Source: CAZSSM01 sp964609385 (GTDB lineage Bacteria; Planctomycetota; Planctomycetia; Isosphaerales; Isosphaeraceae). Taken from it: a stretch of 64,000 nt of DNA. The stretch is from contig CAZSSM010000005.1 in NCBI GenBank assembly GCA_964609385.1, positions 1 to 64,000 of the forward strand, in the 5' to 3' direction. The position numbers and the translations under genes were made by a program. This document shows positions 16,960-26,249 of the stretch, piece by piece. Below the pieces are notes generated by a model. It saw only the letters and a program-made list of their open reading frames with translations, was not told where the DNA came from and did no database searches. Numbering within the stretch: the stretch's first letter is position 1; the number at the start of each line of letters is the position of its first letter.

Positions 16960-19900
16960 TCAGACCCCGACCGGTTCGGCCATGATATGGCGGGACGAGT
17001 TGTGCTCGGCCAGCTCTGAATGCTTGTTGGACGGCGTGGGGTGATCCGCCTCGTCTCGATCGTTGCGTCGGAAAGCAAAGACGATGCTGAGCAGCACGGG
17101 GACCAGGACCAGCGTGAAGACGGTCGAGAATAGGAGTCCGCCGACGACCACCGCACCCAGCCCCCGATAGAGTTCACTGCCTGAGCCGGGCATCAGGACC
17201 AGCGGGAGCATGCCGCCGATCGAAGTCAAGGTGCTCATCAGGATCGGCCGCACCCGACTCTTGACAGCCAAAGCAATCGCTTCCCGAGCTGTCAGCCCGC
17301 GTTGCGTCGAGGCGTCGACGTCCTCGGCACGACCGGAGAGCAGGTTCAAACTCTGGTGGACCAGCAGGATTGCGTTGTTGACCACGATCCCGGTCAGGAT
17401 CACAAAACCGAGGATCGTCAGAACGTCTAAGTTCTGGACCGGCATGTAGCGGTCGGCCTGCGACCAGTTGTGAACCAGGGCCAAGCCGAGGAACCCACCG
17501 AAGGTCGCCAAAGGCACGGTGACCATGATCACCAAGGGATACGACCAGCTCTGGAAGAGCACGACCATGAGCAAGTAAACTACCATGACGGCCAGGAAGA
17601 GCGAGCTGGTGATGATCCCCAAGACGCTACCGTCGCCGAGCAGGGCTTGCTTGACCTCGGCCAACTGCCCGGCCGAGCCGGCCAGTTGGACTTGGATGTC
17701 GGGAGAGATGACCTCCTGTTCGCGAAGCCCCTCGACGAGACCATTGACCTGAGTGATGGCCTGTTCCAGGGGGAGGCCCGGCGGTGGGGTCAATTGGAGC
17801 GTGATGGCCCGTTGCCGGTCGACATGCTTGATCTGATTGGTCTCGGTGATCCGAGCGACCTCGGCGATGCTCTCCAAGTCGACGGCATTGCCGGTCGGCG
17901 TAGCCAGAGGCGCCTGGAGCATCGCGGTGATCGGGTCGAGGCTGAGAGCGTCGCGATTGATGATCTTGAGGTCCTTCAACTCACCGTCCATCTCGAATTG
18001 GCGAGGCAGCAAGATCCCATCGCCGCCAGCCTGGACGGCCAAGCCGACGTCGCGACGGGCCATACCCATCTCGCGGAGCCGCTCGTCGTCGGGTACCACG
18101 CGAATCTCTGGAGTCGGGAGCATAAAATTGGCCGGCTCGGGCGTAACGCTGTAAGGACCGAACTGCTCGATTAACGCTCCCATCAAGGCCCCTGCGCCTT
18201 GACCGACCCGATCGAGGTCATCGCCGATCAGGTCGACCTTGATCGCCGATCCGGTCGTCCCTCCAGTTTGGAACAGGGGCATCTGGAAGGCGAAGCTGAT
18301 CACGTCGGGTGCGGCCTCGTCGGCGACGCTATAGTTGAACAACGGCAACGCATCGACAACCCGCTTTTTGTCCGCCGAGATGGCCACTTGGAAGACCCGT
18401 CCCTCCCAGGCCACCAGGAAGTAGTGCTCTAAAACTGGGGGGACGACCATCGGGGCATCCGGTTCGAAGCCGGCCGGAACTGCGATCCGGTTGTCCGTCG
18501 GCTCCTCGTCGAGCCGGCCGGCCTCCTCGAGCTGGCGCTCTTCGATGCCGAATTGCGGGCCAGCGAGTTCCCAGGCCGGGCGGATCCGCTCCTCCATCCG
18601 CCGACCGACCTCCGAAAGCTGCTCGACATTGTAATCTGGTGGCGGTATTAAAACGCTGAATACGACGTTTCGGTTGCCTTGAGGAAGGTAGTCTAGCGGC
18701 GGCATCAGCATCCAGATCCCGCCCAGGGTCACCACAGCGAAGCTGACAACCAGGGTGAGCCGGACGATCCAACCGCCGGTCAAGCAGGTCACGCCCCAGG
18801 CGACGAACTCGGGGAACCGCCCGGCCCAACGGATCGGTGACCAGAGAAAACGCCCGAGTCGGGCCAGCGGGCCAGGGCGTCGATCTGGATCATTCGGGTT
18901 CGTCGACGAAGTAGGTCGCTTCAACAAAAGCGCGGAGGCTGAGGGAATGACGGTCAAGGCGACGACGAGGCTGAGCCCGACGGCCGCCATGATCGCCAAG
19001 GCGATGTCGCGGAAGAGCTGGCCGGCCTGCTCTTGGATGGTCAGGATCGGCAGGAAGACCACCAACGTCGTCAAGGTCGAGGCCAAAACCGCACCGCCGA
19101 CCTCGGTCGTGCCGTCCTGTGCGGCCCGTCGAGGCGATTTGCCCATCTCGAGGTGGCGGAAAATGTTCTCGATCACCACGATCGCGTTGTCGACGACCAT
19201 TCCGACGGCGAACGCCATCCCGGCCAGCGAGATGATATTGACCGAACGGCCGAGCAGGACCAAGACCGCCACCGAAGCGACCACCGAGATCGGGATCGCG
19301 ATCGCGATCACGCCGATGGTCCGCAGCGACCGCAGAAACAACAGGAGCGTTAGGGTAGCCAAGGCCCCACCGACCAGGATATTGTTCTGGACCAGGGTCA
19401 GGGCATCCTCGACATAGCTGGTCGCATCATAGGTCTGTACTAATTCGAGTCTGCCGTCGAGTCCCAGAGTTCGTGACTTCTGCTCCAGGATCCCACCAGG
19501 CTCGTTCATCTGGGCCGTGATTGCCTTTAGCTCGGCCATCGTCTCCAGGAGATTGGCCCCCTGTTCCAACTGTGCGTTGAAGAACGGCATCCGATGGCCG
19601 CGGGCGCGGACCCACTCCAACGGCTCCTTGTAGGTCAGGGTGACCTCGGCGAGGTCGCGGAGATAGATCGGACCGGAGGACTCGCGTCGAACGACCAAGT
19701 CCTGAACCGTCTCGGGGTCGTGAAATCGGCCGACGGCACGGATCCGGATGTCCGACTTGCCCTCGGGCAACTTGCCTCCAGAGTAGTTCTCGTTGCTAAC
19801 CTGGATGGCATCGACCAGTTCGGCATAGGTGATTCCGCGGAAGGCCAACGCCTCGGGGTCGACGCGGATCTGGACCTCCGCCTCTCGGGCTCCTCGGATA

Positions 19901-20430
19901 CCGATCTCGGCGATGCCCGGCACACGCTCGAGGTGAGGTCGGATCCGGCGCTCCATGAAATCGTAGAGCGTCGAGGGATCGAAGTTTGGGTCGGTCGAAG
20001 CCAGACCGATCCATGCGATGTAGTCGACGCTCTCGGGGTCGACCCCCTCAAGAACCGGCTCGTCGACCCCCAACGGGTAGCCGGGCACCTCGCTGAGCTT
20101 CTGGTCGACCTCGGCCAAGGCCTGGTCGATGTCGGTCCCGGTCCGAAACTCCAGGCGGAGTTGACCGCGACCAGCCTGACTCAGACTGGTCAGGGCAACC
20201 AGGTTCGAGAGGTCGCCCAATCGTTGCTCCTGCTCCTCGATGACGTCGCTCTCGATCTCCTGCGGCGAGGCATTCTCCCAAGCCGTGCCGACAGAGATGA
20301 CCACCGATTCGACCTCAGGCGCCATCCGGATCGGCACGCTGGTCAGAGCCAAGATTCCGGCAAGTACCGCCAAAATCACCCCGACGGCCACAGTGATCGG
20401 CTGGCGGACTGCTGTGTCGACGATTCTCAT
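16960..20430 (-). CDS. RND efflux permease (AcrB/HAE1-like)
   Basis: Inner-membrane RND transporter, 1156 residues, somewhat longer than the usual 1030-1060. It starts MRIVDTAVRQPITVAVGVIL with the first membrane helix, and has two repeated halves each with a large periplasmic loop and a helix bundle. The proton-relay helix reads GMAFAVGMVVDNAIVVIENI. The second periplasmic loop carries an insertion of about 80-100 residues. The start at 20430 places the first helix at the N-terminus; the frame is open to 20550 but the extra leader lacks membrane character. It lies 191 bases downstream of its adaptor gene; a short hairpin (CATCCCC/GGGGATG, 20453-20472) sits in its leader. No outer-membrane partner gene is in the window. 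Confidence 0.93.
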   Translation of the reverse strand: MRIVDTAVRQPITVAVGVILAVLAGILALTSVPIRMAPEVESVVISVGTAWENASPQEIESDVIEEQEQRLGDLSNLVALTSLSQAGRGQLRLEFRTGTDIDQALAEVDQKLSEVPGYPLGVDEPVLEGVDPESVDYIAWIGLASTDPNFDPSTLYDFMERRIRPHLERVPGIAEIGIRGAREAEVQIRVDPEALAFRGITYAELVDAIQVSNENYSGGKLPEGKSDIRIRAVGRFHDPETVQDLVVRRESSGPIYLRDLAEVTLTYKEPLEWVRARGHRMPFFNAQLEQGANLLETMAELKAITAQMNEPGGILEQKSRTLGLDGRLELVQTYDATSYVEDALTLVQNNILVGGALATLTLLLFLRSLRTIGVIAIAIPISVVASVAVLVLLGRSVNIISLAGMAFAVGMVVDNAIVVIENIFRHLEMGKSPRRAAQDGTTEVGGAVLASTLTTLVVFLPILTIQEQAGQLFRDIALAIMAAVGLSLVVALTVIPSASALLLKRPTSSTNPNDPDRRPGPLARLGRFLWSPIRWAGRFPEFVAWGVTCLTGGWIVRLTLVVSFAVVTLGGIWMLMPPLDYLPQGNRNVVFSVLIPPPDYNVEQLSEVGRRMEERIRPAWELAGPQFGIEERQLEEAGRLDEEPTDNRIAVPAGFEPDAPMVVPPVLEHYFLVAWEGRVFQVAISADKKRVVDALPLFNYSVADEAAPDVISFAFQMPLFQTGGTTGSAIKVDLIGDDLDRVGQGAGALMGALIEQFGPYSVTPEPANFMLPTPEIRVVPDDERLREMGMARRDVGLAVQAGGDGILLPRQFEMDGELKDLKIINRDALSLDPITAMLQAPLATPTGNAVDLESIAEVARITETNQIKHVDRQRAITLQLTPPPGLPLEQAITQVNGLVEGLREQEVISPDIQVQLAGSAGQLAEVKQALLGDGSVLGIITSSLFLAVMVVYLLMVVLFQSWSYPLVIMVTVPLATFGGFLGLALVHNWSQADRYMPVQNLDVLTILGFVILTGIVVNNAILLVHQSLNLLSGRAEDVDASTQRGLTAREAIALAVKSRVRPILMSTLTSIGGMLPLVLMPGSGSELYRGLGAVVVGGLLFSTVFTLVLVPVLLSIVFAFRRNDRDEADHPTPSNKHSELAEHNSSRHIMAEPVGV

Positions 20431-20621
20431 GCGCGCAGGTCTCCCAAGAAAACATCCCCGGAGAGGGGGATGTCTGGAATGATCGCCCCGTAGAAATTTG
20501 CTGATTGACCGAGACTGGTTACAGGTTGTGAATTCTAAAGAGTTGATCAAGCCAAAATCTTTGAGATTTGATCAATATAATATTTCGTAAGAGGTCTTAG
20601 CGTGGTGGGTTCGGAGCTGAG

Positions 20622-21866
20622 TCAGCGTCGAGAGGCAACGCGTTCCTGGCTCGACCCATCAGCCTGGTCTTCATCGCGATCGGCATCGGGGCGGACGGCC
20701 AACGGCGTCTGCGGGAAGAGCCGTTCGTTCCCTTCGACAACAACAAGATCGCCGGGTTGGAGCATCGGGGTCTCGACCGCAACTCGGTTCCCTGCCTCGA
20801 AGAGGACTCGGACTTGGACCGGAACGGCTGTGTGCGGCGCGGGTCCGCCTTGGCTCGGAGCAGCCTTGAACAGCGTGGCACCCAGGCCAGTTCGTCGCAG
20901 CGCGTCACGGGGCACGGTCAGTTGCGTCGCACGAGGGCCGACCGGCAGCCAAGCCTTCACCGACATACCCGGGATCAACACGCCCTCCTCGGAATCCAGT
21001 TCGGCGATCAGATGAAACGTTCGCGCTCGCGAATCGACCTCGGGGACACGCTCGACCTTTGTTGTCTTCCGAAGGCGGTCCTCGTCCCCAACGACGACCT
21101 CGATCCCCGTCTCGTCCAAGGCCAGTTGCGAGGCAAACCGCTCAGGCACTTCCAGCCAGGCTTCGATCGAGCCGCTACTGACCAACGTCACGACTGGATC
21201 ACCGGGACGGACCCATTCGCCCGGCTCGACGTGGCGCAGAACGACTCGACCATCGAACGGTGCGACGACCGTCGTGTCCTCGAGGCGGATCTGGAGCAAC
21301 TCCAAACCGCTCTCGTGGCGGGTCAATTCTTCCTGAGACGCCAACACCGAGGCCTCGGCGACGCGGAAGCTGGTCCGGTCGTGTTCGAGGTCTTCCGTCG
21401 TGGCCGCCCCCCGTCCGAAGAGCCGACGGGTCCGCTCCAGGTCCTGGCGGGCTCGCTCTCGCTCGGCCTCCAGTTGGCGGATCCGGGCTTGGGTGGTGCG
21501 CTTGGCCGCCTCGATCTCGTGGATCTGAGCGTAAATCCGTCGCGCGTCTAAGGTCGCGAGCACCTGACCCTGTTCGACCCGTTGCCCCTCGTTAATTGGG
21601 ACTTGCTCGACCCGACCGTTCTCTTGACTGGCCACATCGGCACGAGAGATCGCCCGAAGACTGCCGGTGACCTGATGTCGCGGTTGCAACGACTCGCTGC
21701 GGACTTCGTCGGCCCGGACCGTGACCGGCATGCCCATCTGAGCCGAGGCGTCGGAAACGACCACGATGGATCCGGAGAGGAACCCCAAGACAACGGCCAA
21801 TCTCACAACACTCCAATGGCTCGTGGACGATTCCAGCCTCAGACATCTGTTCAACAGCAACGACAT
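20622..21866 (-). CDS. RND membrane-fusion (adaptor) protein
   Basis: Periplasmic adaptor of 414 residues for the adjacent RND pump. A signal/anchor helix (about 22-42, VRLAVVLGFLSGSIVVVSDASAQ) is followed by the lipoyl half (RADVASQENGRVEQVPINEG), a long alpha-helical hairpin (IEAAKRTTQARIRQLEAERE...), the second lipoyl half (TTVVAPFDGRVVLRHVEPGE) and beta-barrel domains. The start at 21866 is decided by AGGAG lying 8 bases upstream; the frame is open to 22058 but would overlap the tetR gene. A promoter with a TetR operator lies upstream, in the gap after tetR. Substrate is unknown; a lipophilic drug or a P450-related compound is possible. Confidence 0.88.
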   Translation of the reverse strand: MSLLLNRCLRLESSTSHWSVVRLAVVLGFLSGSIVVVSDASAQMGMPVTVRADEVRSESLQPRHQVTGSLRAISRADVASQENGRVEQVPINEGQRVEQGQVLATLDARRIYAQIHEIEAAKRTTQARIRQLEAERERARQDLERTRRLFGRGAATTEDLEHDRTSFRVAEASVLASQEELTRHESGLELLQIRLEDTTVVAPFDGRVVLRHVEPGEWVRPGDPVVTLVSSGSIEAWLEVPERFASQLALDETGIEVVVGDEDRLRKTTKVERVPEVDSRARTFHLIAELDSEEGVLIPGMSVKAWLPVGPRATQLTVPRDALRRTGLGATLFKAAPSQGGPAPHTAVPVQVRVLFEAGNRVAVETPMLQPGDLVVVEGNERLFPQTPLAVRPDADRDEDQADGSSQERVASRR

Positions 21867-21937
21867 AGCCGATCTCCTGGATAGGTTCATTGAAATCTCG
21901 GCACCACGAAGCATGTCGGGGTCGCCCGGCACCACTT

Positions 21938-21966
21938 GTATTAGACCAGTCGTTTCGTCCAGGCAA
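21938..21966 (-). promoter_or_regulatory. Promoter of the efflux adaptor with embedded TetR operator
   Basis: On the minus strand TTGCCT (-35), a 17-base spacer and TAATAC (-10) are followed by a leader of about 65 bases to the adaptor ATG. The operator-like site GAAACGACTGGTCTA (21942-21956, reverse complement) fills the spacer and overlaps the -10 box. It matches the site ahead of tetR at 12 of 15 bases, so repression by the neighbouring TetR protein is likely. Confidence 0.6.
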
Positions 21967-22006
21967 CCACGATCGAGCGCTTTCCGATCGTCGCAGACGA
22001 TCTTGA

Positions 22007-22615
22007 TCAAACTGCGGAGCGATGCGGCAGGAGAACCTCGAAGAGGTAATGAAGGCACTGGTCGATCGGTTCGATCGATCGATCGATCTGCATTCGGCCC
22101 GCGGCACCTTCCCAGGCATTGTTGATGAAGTCGGCGAGCGTCTCCGGATCGTGTCGCGGATCGACCTCACCGGCGACCTGAGCTTCGCGTAAGCACTGGG
22201 CCACGAGGGATTTCCATTGATCGAACGCGCATTTCACGGCTGCTCGCATCGGCTCACTGGCTTGGGAAACCTCCATACCCAGCTTGGCCACCACGCACTC
22301 GCGGCTAAGCCCATGCTCGGCATAGTGGTCGCGGCAGCCTTCGAAGAGTTTGCGGAGCCGCTGCAGCGGGGGACGCGAGCGGTCGCTGAGGGTTCTTCGC
22401 TCTCGATCCATGTGCTCGTCCGCACAAGCCTCGATGATCGATAGGCCCAGCTCTTCCTTGCTCCGGAAGTAATGGTAGAAAGACCCTTTGGGCACGCCCG
22501 CCGCGTTTAGGATCTCTTGGAGCCCGACCGCGTTGTAGCTCTTAGCCACAAAGGCCCGCGTCGCCGCGTCGATCAATCGCTGACGCGTCTCACCACGCGC
22601 CGTCGTCGTCTTCAT
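22007..22615 (-). CDS. TetR/AcrR-family repressor (NemR-like), likely controls the efflux pump
   Basis: TetR-family regulator of 202 residues. The N-terminal HTH is clear: TRQRLIDAATRAFVAKSYNA, EILNAAGVPKGSFYHYFRSK, EELGLSIIE. The ligand domain contains RECVVAKLGMEVSQASEPMR, similar in layout to the NemR group, whose members sense electrophiles through cysteines; Cys residues are present (in CRDH and REC) but their role here is untested. The start has a strong AAAGGAGGG upstream. Its own promoter contains TAGACCGGTCGTCTA, nearly repeated before the adaptor gene, so autoregulation plus pump control is inferred. Confidence 0.88.
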   Translation of the reverse strand: MKTTTARGETRQRLIDAATRAFVAKSYNAVGLQEILNAAGVPKGSFYHYFRSKEELGLSIIEACADEHMDRERRTLSDRSRPPLQRLRKLFEGCRDHYAEHGLSRECVVAKLGMEVSQASEPMRAAVKCAFDQWKSLVAQCLREAQVAGEVDPRHDPETLADFINNAWEGAAGRMQIDRSIEPIDQCLHYLFEVLLPHRSAV

Positions 22616-22645
22616 GCTGGGCCCTCCTTTCTGACCAACCCTATC

Positions 22646-22673
22646 ATATTAGACCGGTCGTCTAGAATGTCCA
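22646..22673 (-). promoter_or_regulatory. tetR promoter with palindromic operator
   Basis: On the minus strand TGGACA (-35), a 16-base spacer and TAATAT (-10) lie about 31 bases ahead of the tetR ATG. TAGACCGGTCGTCTA (22650-22664) has inverted TAGAC/GTCTA arms and lies between and over the boxes, the usual position for a TetR repressor site. The next copy precedes the adaptor gene. Confidence 0.65.
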
Positions 22674-22782
22674 GGCCCGGATGGAAACCCCTCGGTTCGA
22701 CGCTGACGATCGATCGAGAGAGCGCAGTGTGAGGCGGACTTCGAAGTTCGGGCGATCTCGACGCAGGCCCGACGACGATCGA

Positions 22783-24207
22783 TTAGGAATCGAGGCGTTG
22801 CTCGAGCGTGACAGGGATGCCGTCGACGGGTCGGAGGGTCATGGTCGGCCAGAGTTTGGGGGCGAAACCGGGATCGAGGCGGAGTCCGTATCGGCGCACG
22901 ATGGTGGCCAATAACAGCTTGGCCTCCATCAAGGCGAAGGTGTTGCCGATGCAGATCCGGGGACCGCCGCCGAAGGGGAAATAGGCGTAACGCGGCAGGG
23001 TCCGGGCCAGGTCGGTGTCGATCCAACGCGTGGGACGGAACGACTCCGGGTCATCGAAGAACCGAGCATCGCGCTGAATGACCCACTGGCTCATATAAAT
23101 GTTGGTCCCTTTGGAAAGATGATAGCCCCCCAGTTCGAAGGGCTCGACCACCTCGCGACCAAGGAGCCAGACTGTCGAATAGAGGCGAAGCGTCTCGTCG
23201 ATGACCGCCGAGGTGTAGGGCAGCCGTGCCAGGTCATCGAGGCCGATCCGACGATCGCCCGGGAGGTTCTCATGAAGCTCGTCAACGAGGCGGGCCTCGA
23301 CCTCAGGATGGGTGCCGATGAGATACGTGGCCCAGCAGAGCGTCATGGCGGTGGTCTCGTGACCGGCCAGAAATAGGGTGATGACCTCGTGGCGCAGTTG
23401 ACGATCGGTCATCTGCGTGCCGTCGTCCTCGTCTCGGGCTTGGAGCAGAAGCGAGAGCAGATCGGTCCGAGCGGGATCGTCCCCCTGAGCGCGTCGCTGA
23501 TCGATGAACTCCTGCAGCAACGCCTCGATCTTGTCGAGCGCGCGGTTACAGCCTCGGCTGTTGAGGAGACGACGGATCAGGGCGGTCAGCCAACGCCCGT
23601 TGAGCCGGCTGGTCCTGTCGGCGAACGCCTCCATAAGGGTCTCCATAGCGTGGGAGACCTCTAAAGCGCGGTCGCGCATGTCGCCGCCGAATAGGGTCCT
23701 CGCTGCGATCTCTAGGGTGACCTGCATCATTTCGGATTGGACGTCGATCCGTTGGCCATCGGACCATCGCGCCAACATCGATTCGGCCGAATCGACCATT
23801 GCCTCGGCGTAGCCGTCGACCAGGTCTCGGTGGAAGGCCGGTTGGACGAGCCGACGCTGCTTACGCCAAAACTCGCCCTCACTGGTCAAAAGGCCTTCCC
23901 CGAGCGTCTCCTTGGCCAAACGAAGCGCGAAGTGCTTGATCACCTTGCGATTATTGGTGACCAAAACCTGCTCAACAAGGTCGGGATGGTTGACCACGAC
24001 GACCGGCATCGATCCGAATCGGAGCCCGACGACATCGCCGAAGGTCTGGGACTGCTCGGTCAGGTAGTTCAGCGGATCGCTGCGGAAGTCATAAAAGTTG
24101 CCGCTGAGCCAACGCCCCCTCGGACCCGGCGGGCGTCTCGTCCGGTTCGAGGTTGAAGGGATCCGAGGCTCGGCGATACCCGAGGGATGTTCGGCGCTGA
24201 CGGTCAT
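22783..24207 (-). CDS. Cytochrome P450 monooxygenase
   Basis: P450 of 474 residues, a heme-thiolate monooxygenase. Motifs: oxygen-activation AGHETT (281-286), ExxR as ETLR (E338-R341), and the heme-binding loop FPFGGGPRICIG with Cys419. The N-terminus (RPPGPRG, residues 26-31) is a proline hinge with no preceding membrane helix, so it is probably soluble. The FxxGxRxC loop and helix I style resemble CYP4/CYP102-like bacterial P450s rather than actinobacterial class I types. It needs a redox partner; the Rieske-FAD reductase gene lies 170 bases upstream on the same strand. Substrate is unknown. Downstream come the tetR and efflux genes. Confidence 0.93.
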   Translation of the reverse strand: MTVSAEHPSGIAEPRIPSTSNRTRRPPGPRGRWLSGNFYDFRSDPLNYLTEQSQTFGDVVGLRFGSMPVVVVNHPDLVEQVLVTNNRKVIKHFALRLAKETLGEGLLTSEGEFWRKQRRLVQPAFHRDLVDGYAEAMVDSAESMLARWSDGQRIDVQSEMMQVTLEIAARTLFGGDMRDRALEVSHAMETLMEAFADRTSRLNGRWLTALIRRLLNSRGCNRALDKIEALLQEFIDQRRAQGDDPARTDLLSLLLQARDEDDGTQMTDRQLRHEVITLFLAGHETTAMTLCWATYLIGTHPEVEARLVDELHENLPGDRRIGLDDLARLPYTSAVIDETLRLYSTVWLLGREVVEPFELGGYHLSKGTNIYMSQWVIQRDARFFDDPESFRPTRWIDTDLARTLPRYAYFPFGGGPRICIGNTFALMEAKLLLATIVRRYGLRLDPGFAPKLWPTMTLRPVDGIPVTLEQRLDS

Positions 24208-24377
24208 CGGATCCCCCCGACGGCGTTAATGTGGGAGCGTTGGTGAGAGATGATCGGATCGCCTAGTCGAGTTGCACGCAGCGACCTTCAATCTTCTTTG
24301 CTCATGATAGGCAGCGAGGAATTGGGCCGACAGCGCGCCTGTCCGCCGGCCTCGAGCATCTCCTCGCCTCGAAACGC

Positions 24378-25985
24378 TCAGGGGGTGTTGGGCGTCGGGA
24401 TCTCGGAGTCGTTGTTCAAGTCCTCGCCGACGAGGTCATCCACGACCGAGACCTTGACCTGATCACGTAATGTTTCGTGGAAATGCAGGATGGACTCGGT
24501 CCGAGTGCCCAAGATGCCCCGGACCCGCCCGTCGCGCTCGAATGTGGCGAGGAAGTCGAGTGCTTCGACGTCGCCCTCGAAGCGGAGCGTGTCGTCTCCA
24601 GAGAACCTGCCAACGCCCTTCAAGGCCATGTCGTACTGGTTGGTCCAGAAGAAGGTTGGCTCGGCGAACTGCGTGGCCCAACCGGCCATAACACGGCCGG
24701 CAACGCGACCCATCTGCTGGGCGACCCTCCAGTGCTCGACACGGGTCGGTCGATCGTCCTGGAACGGATCGGGGTAGGTTGCCAGATCCCCGGCGGCGAA
24801 CAGATCATCGCGACCATCGACACGCATCTTGTGGTCGACGCGGATCGCTCCATCGTCTTCGAGGTCGAGCCCCACAATCATGTCGGTGGCCGGCTGGATC
24901 CCGACGCCGATGAGAACCAGGTCGGACTCCAACGCATCGCCATCGTCGAGCAAGACTCGCTCGACGCGATCACGACCGACGACCCTCTCGACTTTCCGCC
25001 CCAACCGGAACTGGACTCCGTTCCGCTCGTGGAGTCCTTGGACTGCGCGGCCGACACGTTCGCCGACGATCGACTGCAAGGGAACGGTGTTGGGGTCGAC
25101 GACGGTGATCTGATGGTCGGGCTCGTCCGATGCCCAAACCGAGGCCGCTTCGAGCCCAATGAAGCCGGCGCCGATCAGGATGATCCGCTTGGCCTCAGTC
25201 GTCGCCTCGCGAAGTCTCCGGGCGTCGAGGATCGTCCGGAGCAGATGGACCCCAGGCAAATCAATCCCATCGATCGGTAAGGATTTCGGCGTTCCCCCTG
25301 TGGCGATCAGGATTTTCTCAGCGGTCCGTTCGGTGCCATCGTCGAGGCGGATCCGACGGTCATCGGTGTCCAGTTGGGTCACGCGAGCGTGAATCCGGGT
25401 GATCCCCAGCGCCTCATCGTGTCCCTCGTCACGGAGTTTGAGGAAGGTCTCGCTGGCCTGACCGGCCAGGTAGGCCTTGCTGCAGGCAGTCCGGTCGTAG
25501 GCGGGGCGCTCCTCCTGACCGATCCAGAGGATCGTGCCACGGAATCCAGCATCACGGAGCGCGTTGACAGCCGAGTCGCCAGCCGCCCCGGTTCCGAGAA
25601 CCGCGAAGGTCCGGTGATCGGGGCGGTCTTCCGGATCCCAGGGCGCAGGGGGCTCGGGACGGATGGGTCGACGGGGGACACGGACATAGATGCCACCGTC
25701 CTCGATGCGGACCGGATAGGTTGGCAAGCCTTCCAATGCAGGCGGATCGAGCAGGACACCTGACCGGACGTCGAAGGCCGCCGCATGCCAAGGGCAGACC
25801 AAGCGGCAACCGTGGAGCACGCCCTCCACCATCGAAGCCCCTTGGTGCGGGCAGGTCGCCCCCAGCGCAGAGATCTGTCCCCCGACGCGGACCAGCAAGA
25901 CCTTGAACCGCTTGACCTTCACCTCACGCATCGTGCCATCAGCAAAGTCATCGACTTCACCGACCCGTTCTTCGATCCAATCCAC
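24378..25985 (-). CDS. Rieske-FAD oxidoreductase (AIFM3/ferredoxin-reductase-like)
   Basis: Protein of 535 residues joining two electron-transfer modules. The N-terminal Rieske domain (about 1-105) has C45-x-H47 and C64-x2-H67 (CPHQGA, CPWHAAAFD) for a [2Fe-2S] cluster. The pyridine-nucleotide-disulfide reductase part has an FAD loop GTGAAG (131-136), an NAD loop GAGFIG (272-277), the ATG motif (ILIATGGTPK) and the second FAD motif LFAAGDLATYP. The C-terminal domain is of the AIF/ferredoxin-reductase type. It can pass electrons from NAD(P)H through FAD to the Rieske cluster and on to an acceptor. Position directly upstream of a P450 suggests that acceptor, as inference. ATG at 25985 starts just before the Rieske fold. 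Confidence 0.88.
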   Translation of the reverse strand: MDWIEERVGEVDDFADGTMREVKVKRFKVLLVRVGGQISALGATCPHQGASMVEGVLHGCRLVCPWHAAAFDVRSGVLLDPPALEGLPTYPVRIEDGGIYVRVPRRPIRPEPPAPWDPEDRPDHRTFAVLGTGAAGDSAVNALRDAGFRGTILWIGQEERPAYDRTACSKAYLAGQASETFLKLRDEGHDEALGITRIHARVTQLDTDDRRIRLDDGTERTAEKILIATGGTPKSLPIDGIDLPGVHLLRTILDARRLREATTEAKRIILIGAGFIGLEAASVWASDEPDHQITVVDPNTVPLQSIVGERVGRAVQGLHERNGVQFRLGRKVERVVGRDRVERVLLDDGDALESDLVLIGVGIQPATDMIVGLDLEDDGAIRVDHKMRVDGRDDLFAAGDLATYPDPFQDDRPTRVEHWRVAQQMGRVAGRVMAGWATQFAEPTFFWTNQYDMALKGVGRFSGDDTLRFEGDVEALDFLATFERDGRVRGILGTRTESILHFHETLRDQVKVSVVDDLVGEDLNNDSEIPTPNTP

Positions 25986-26249
25986 GACAAGACCTCATCG
26001 AGTTGCTGGGGCATCGGCCCTGGTGATCTAACGATATAGCCAGTACGTGCGACTTGCCTCGAAAGCGAATCACCTGGGCCAAGGAAAAACGCGTTGCATC
26101 AACCTCGCAGCAAAGCGGATGCCCGACTTTGTTCAACGGGCCGATCGAACCGGGGTGGTGCTGCCCTGTCGCCATCATTTTTCCTGACTATAGTGTGAAC
26201 GAGGATCAACACTGCCGATCCTCTCGATTCGTTGGATCTGCTTCGAGGA

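Noticed and set aside
20554..20569. AAATCT-TTG-AGATTT palindrome between adaptor and permease as an internal promoter or terminator
   Set aside because: Short AT stem with no T-run and no paired -35 box; not enough to call a site.
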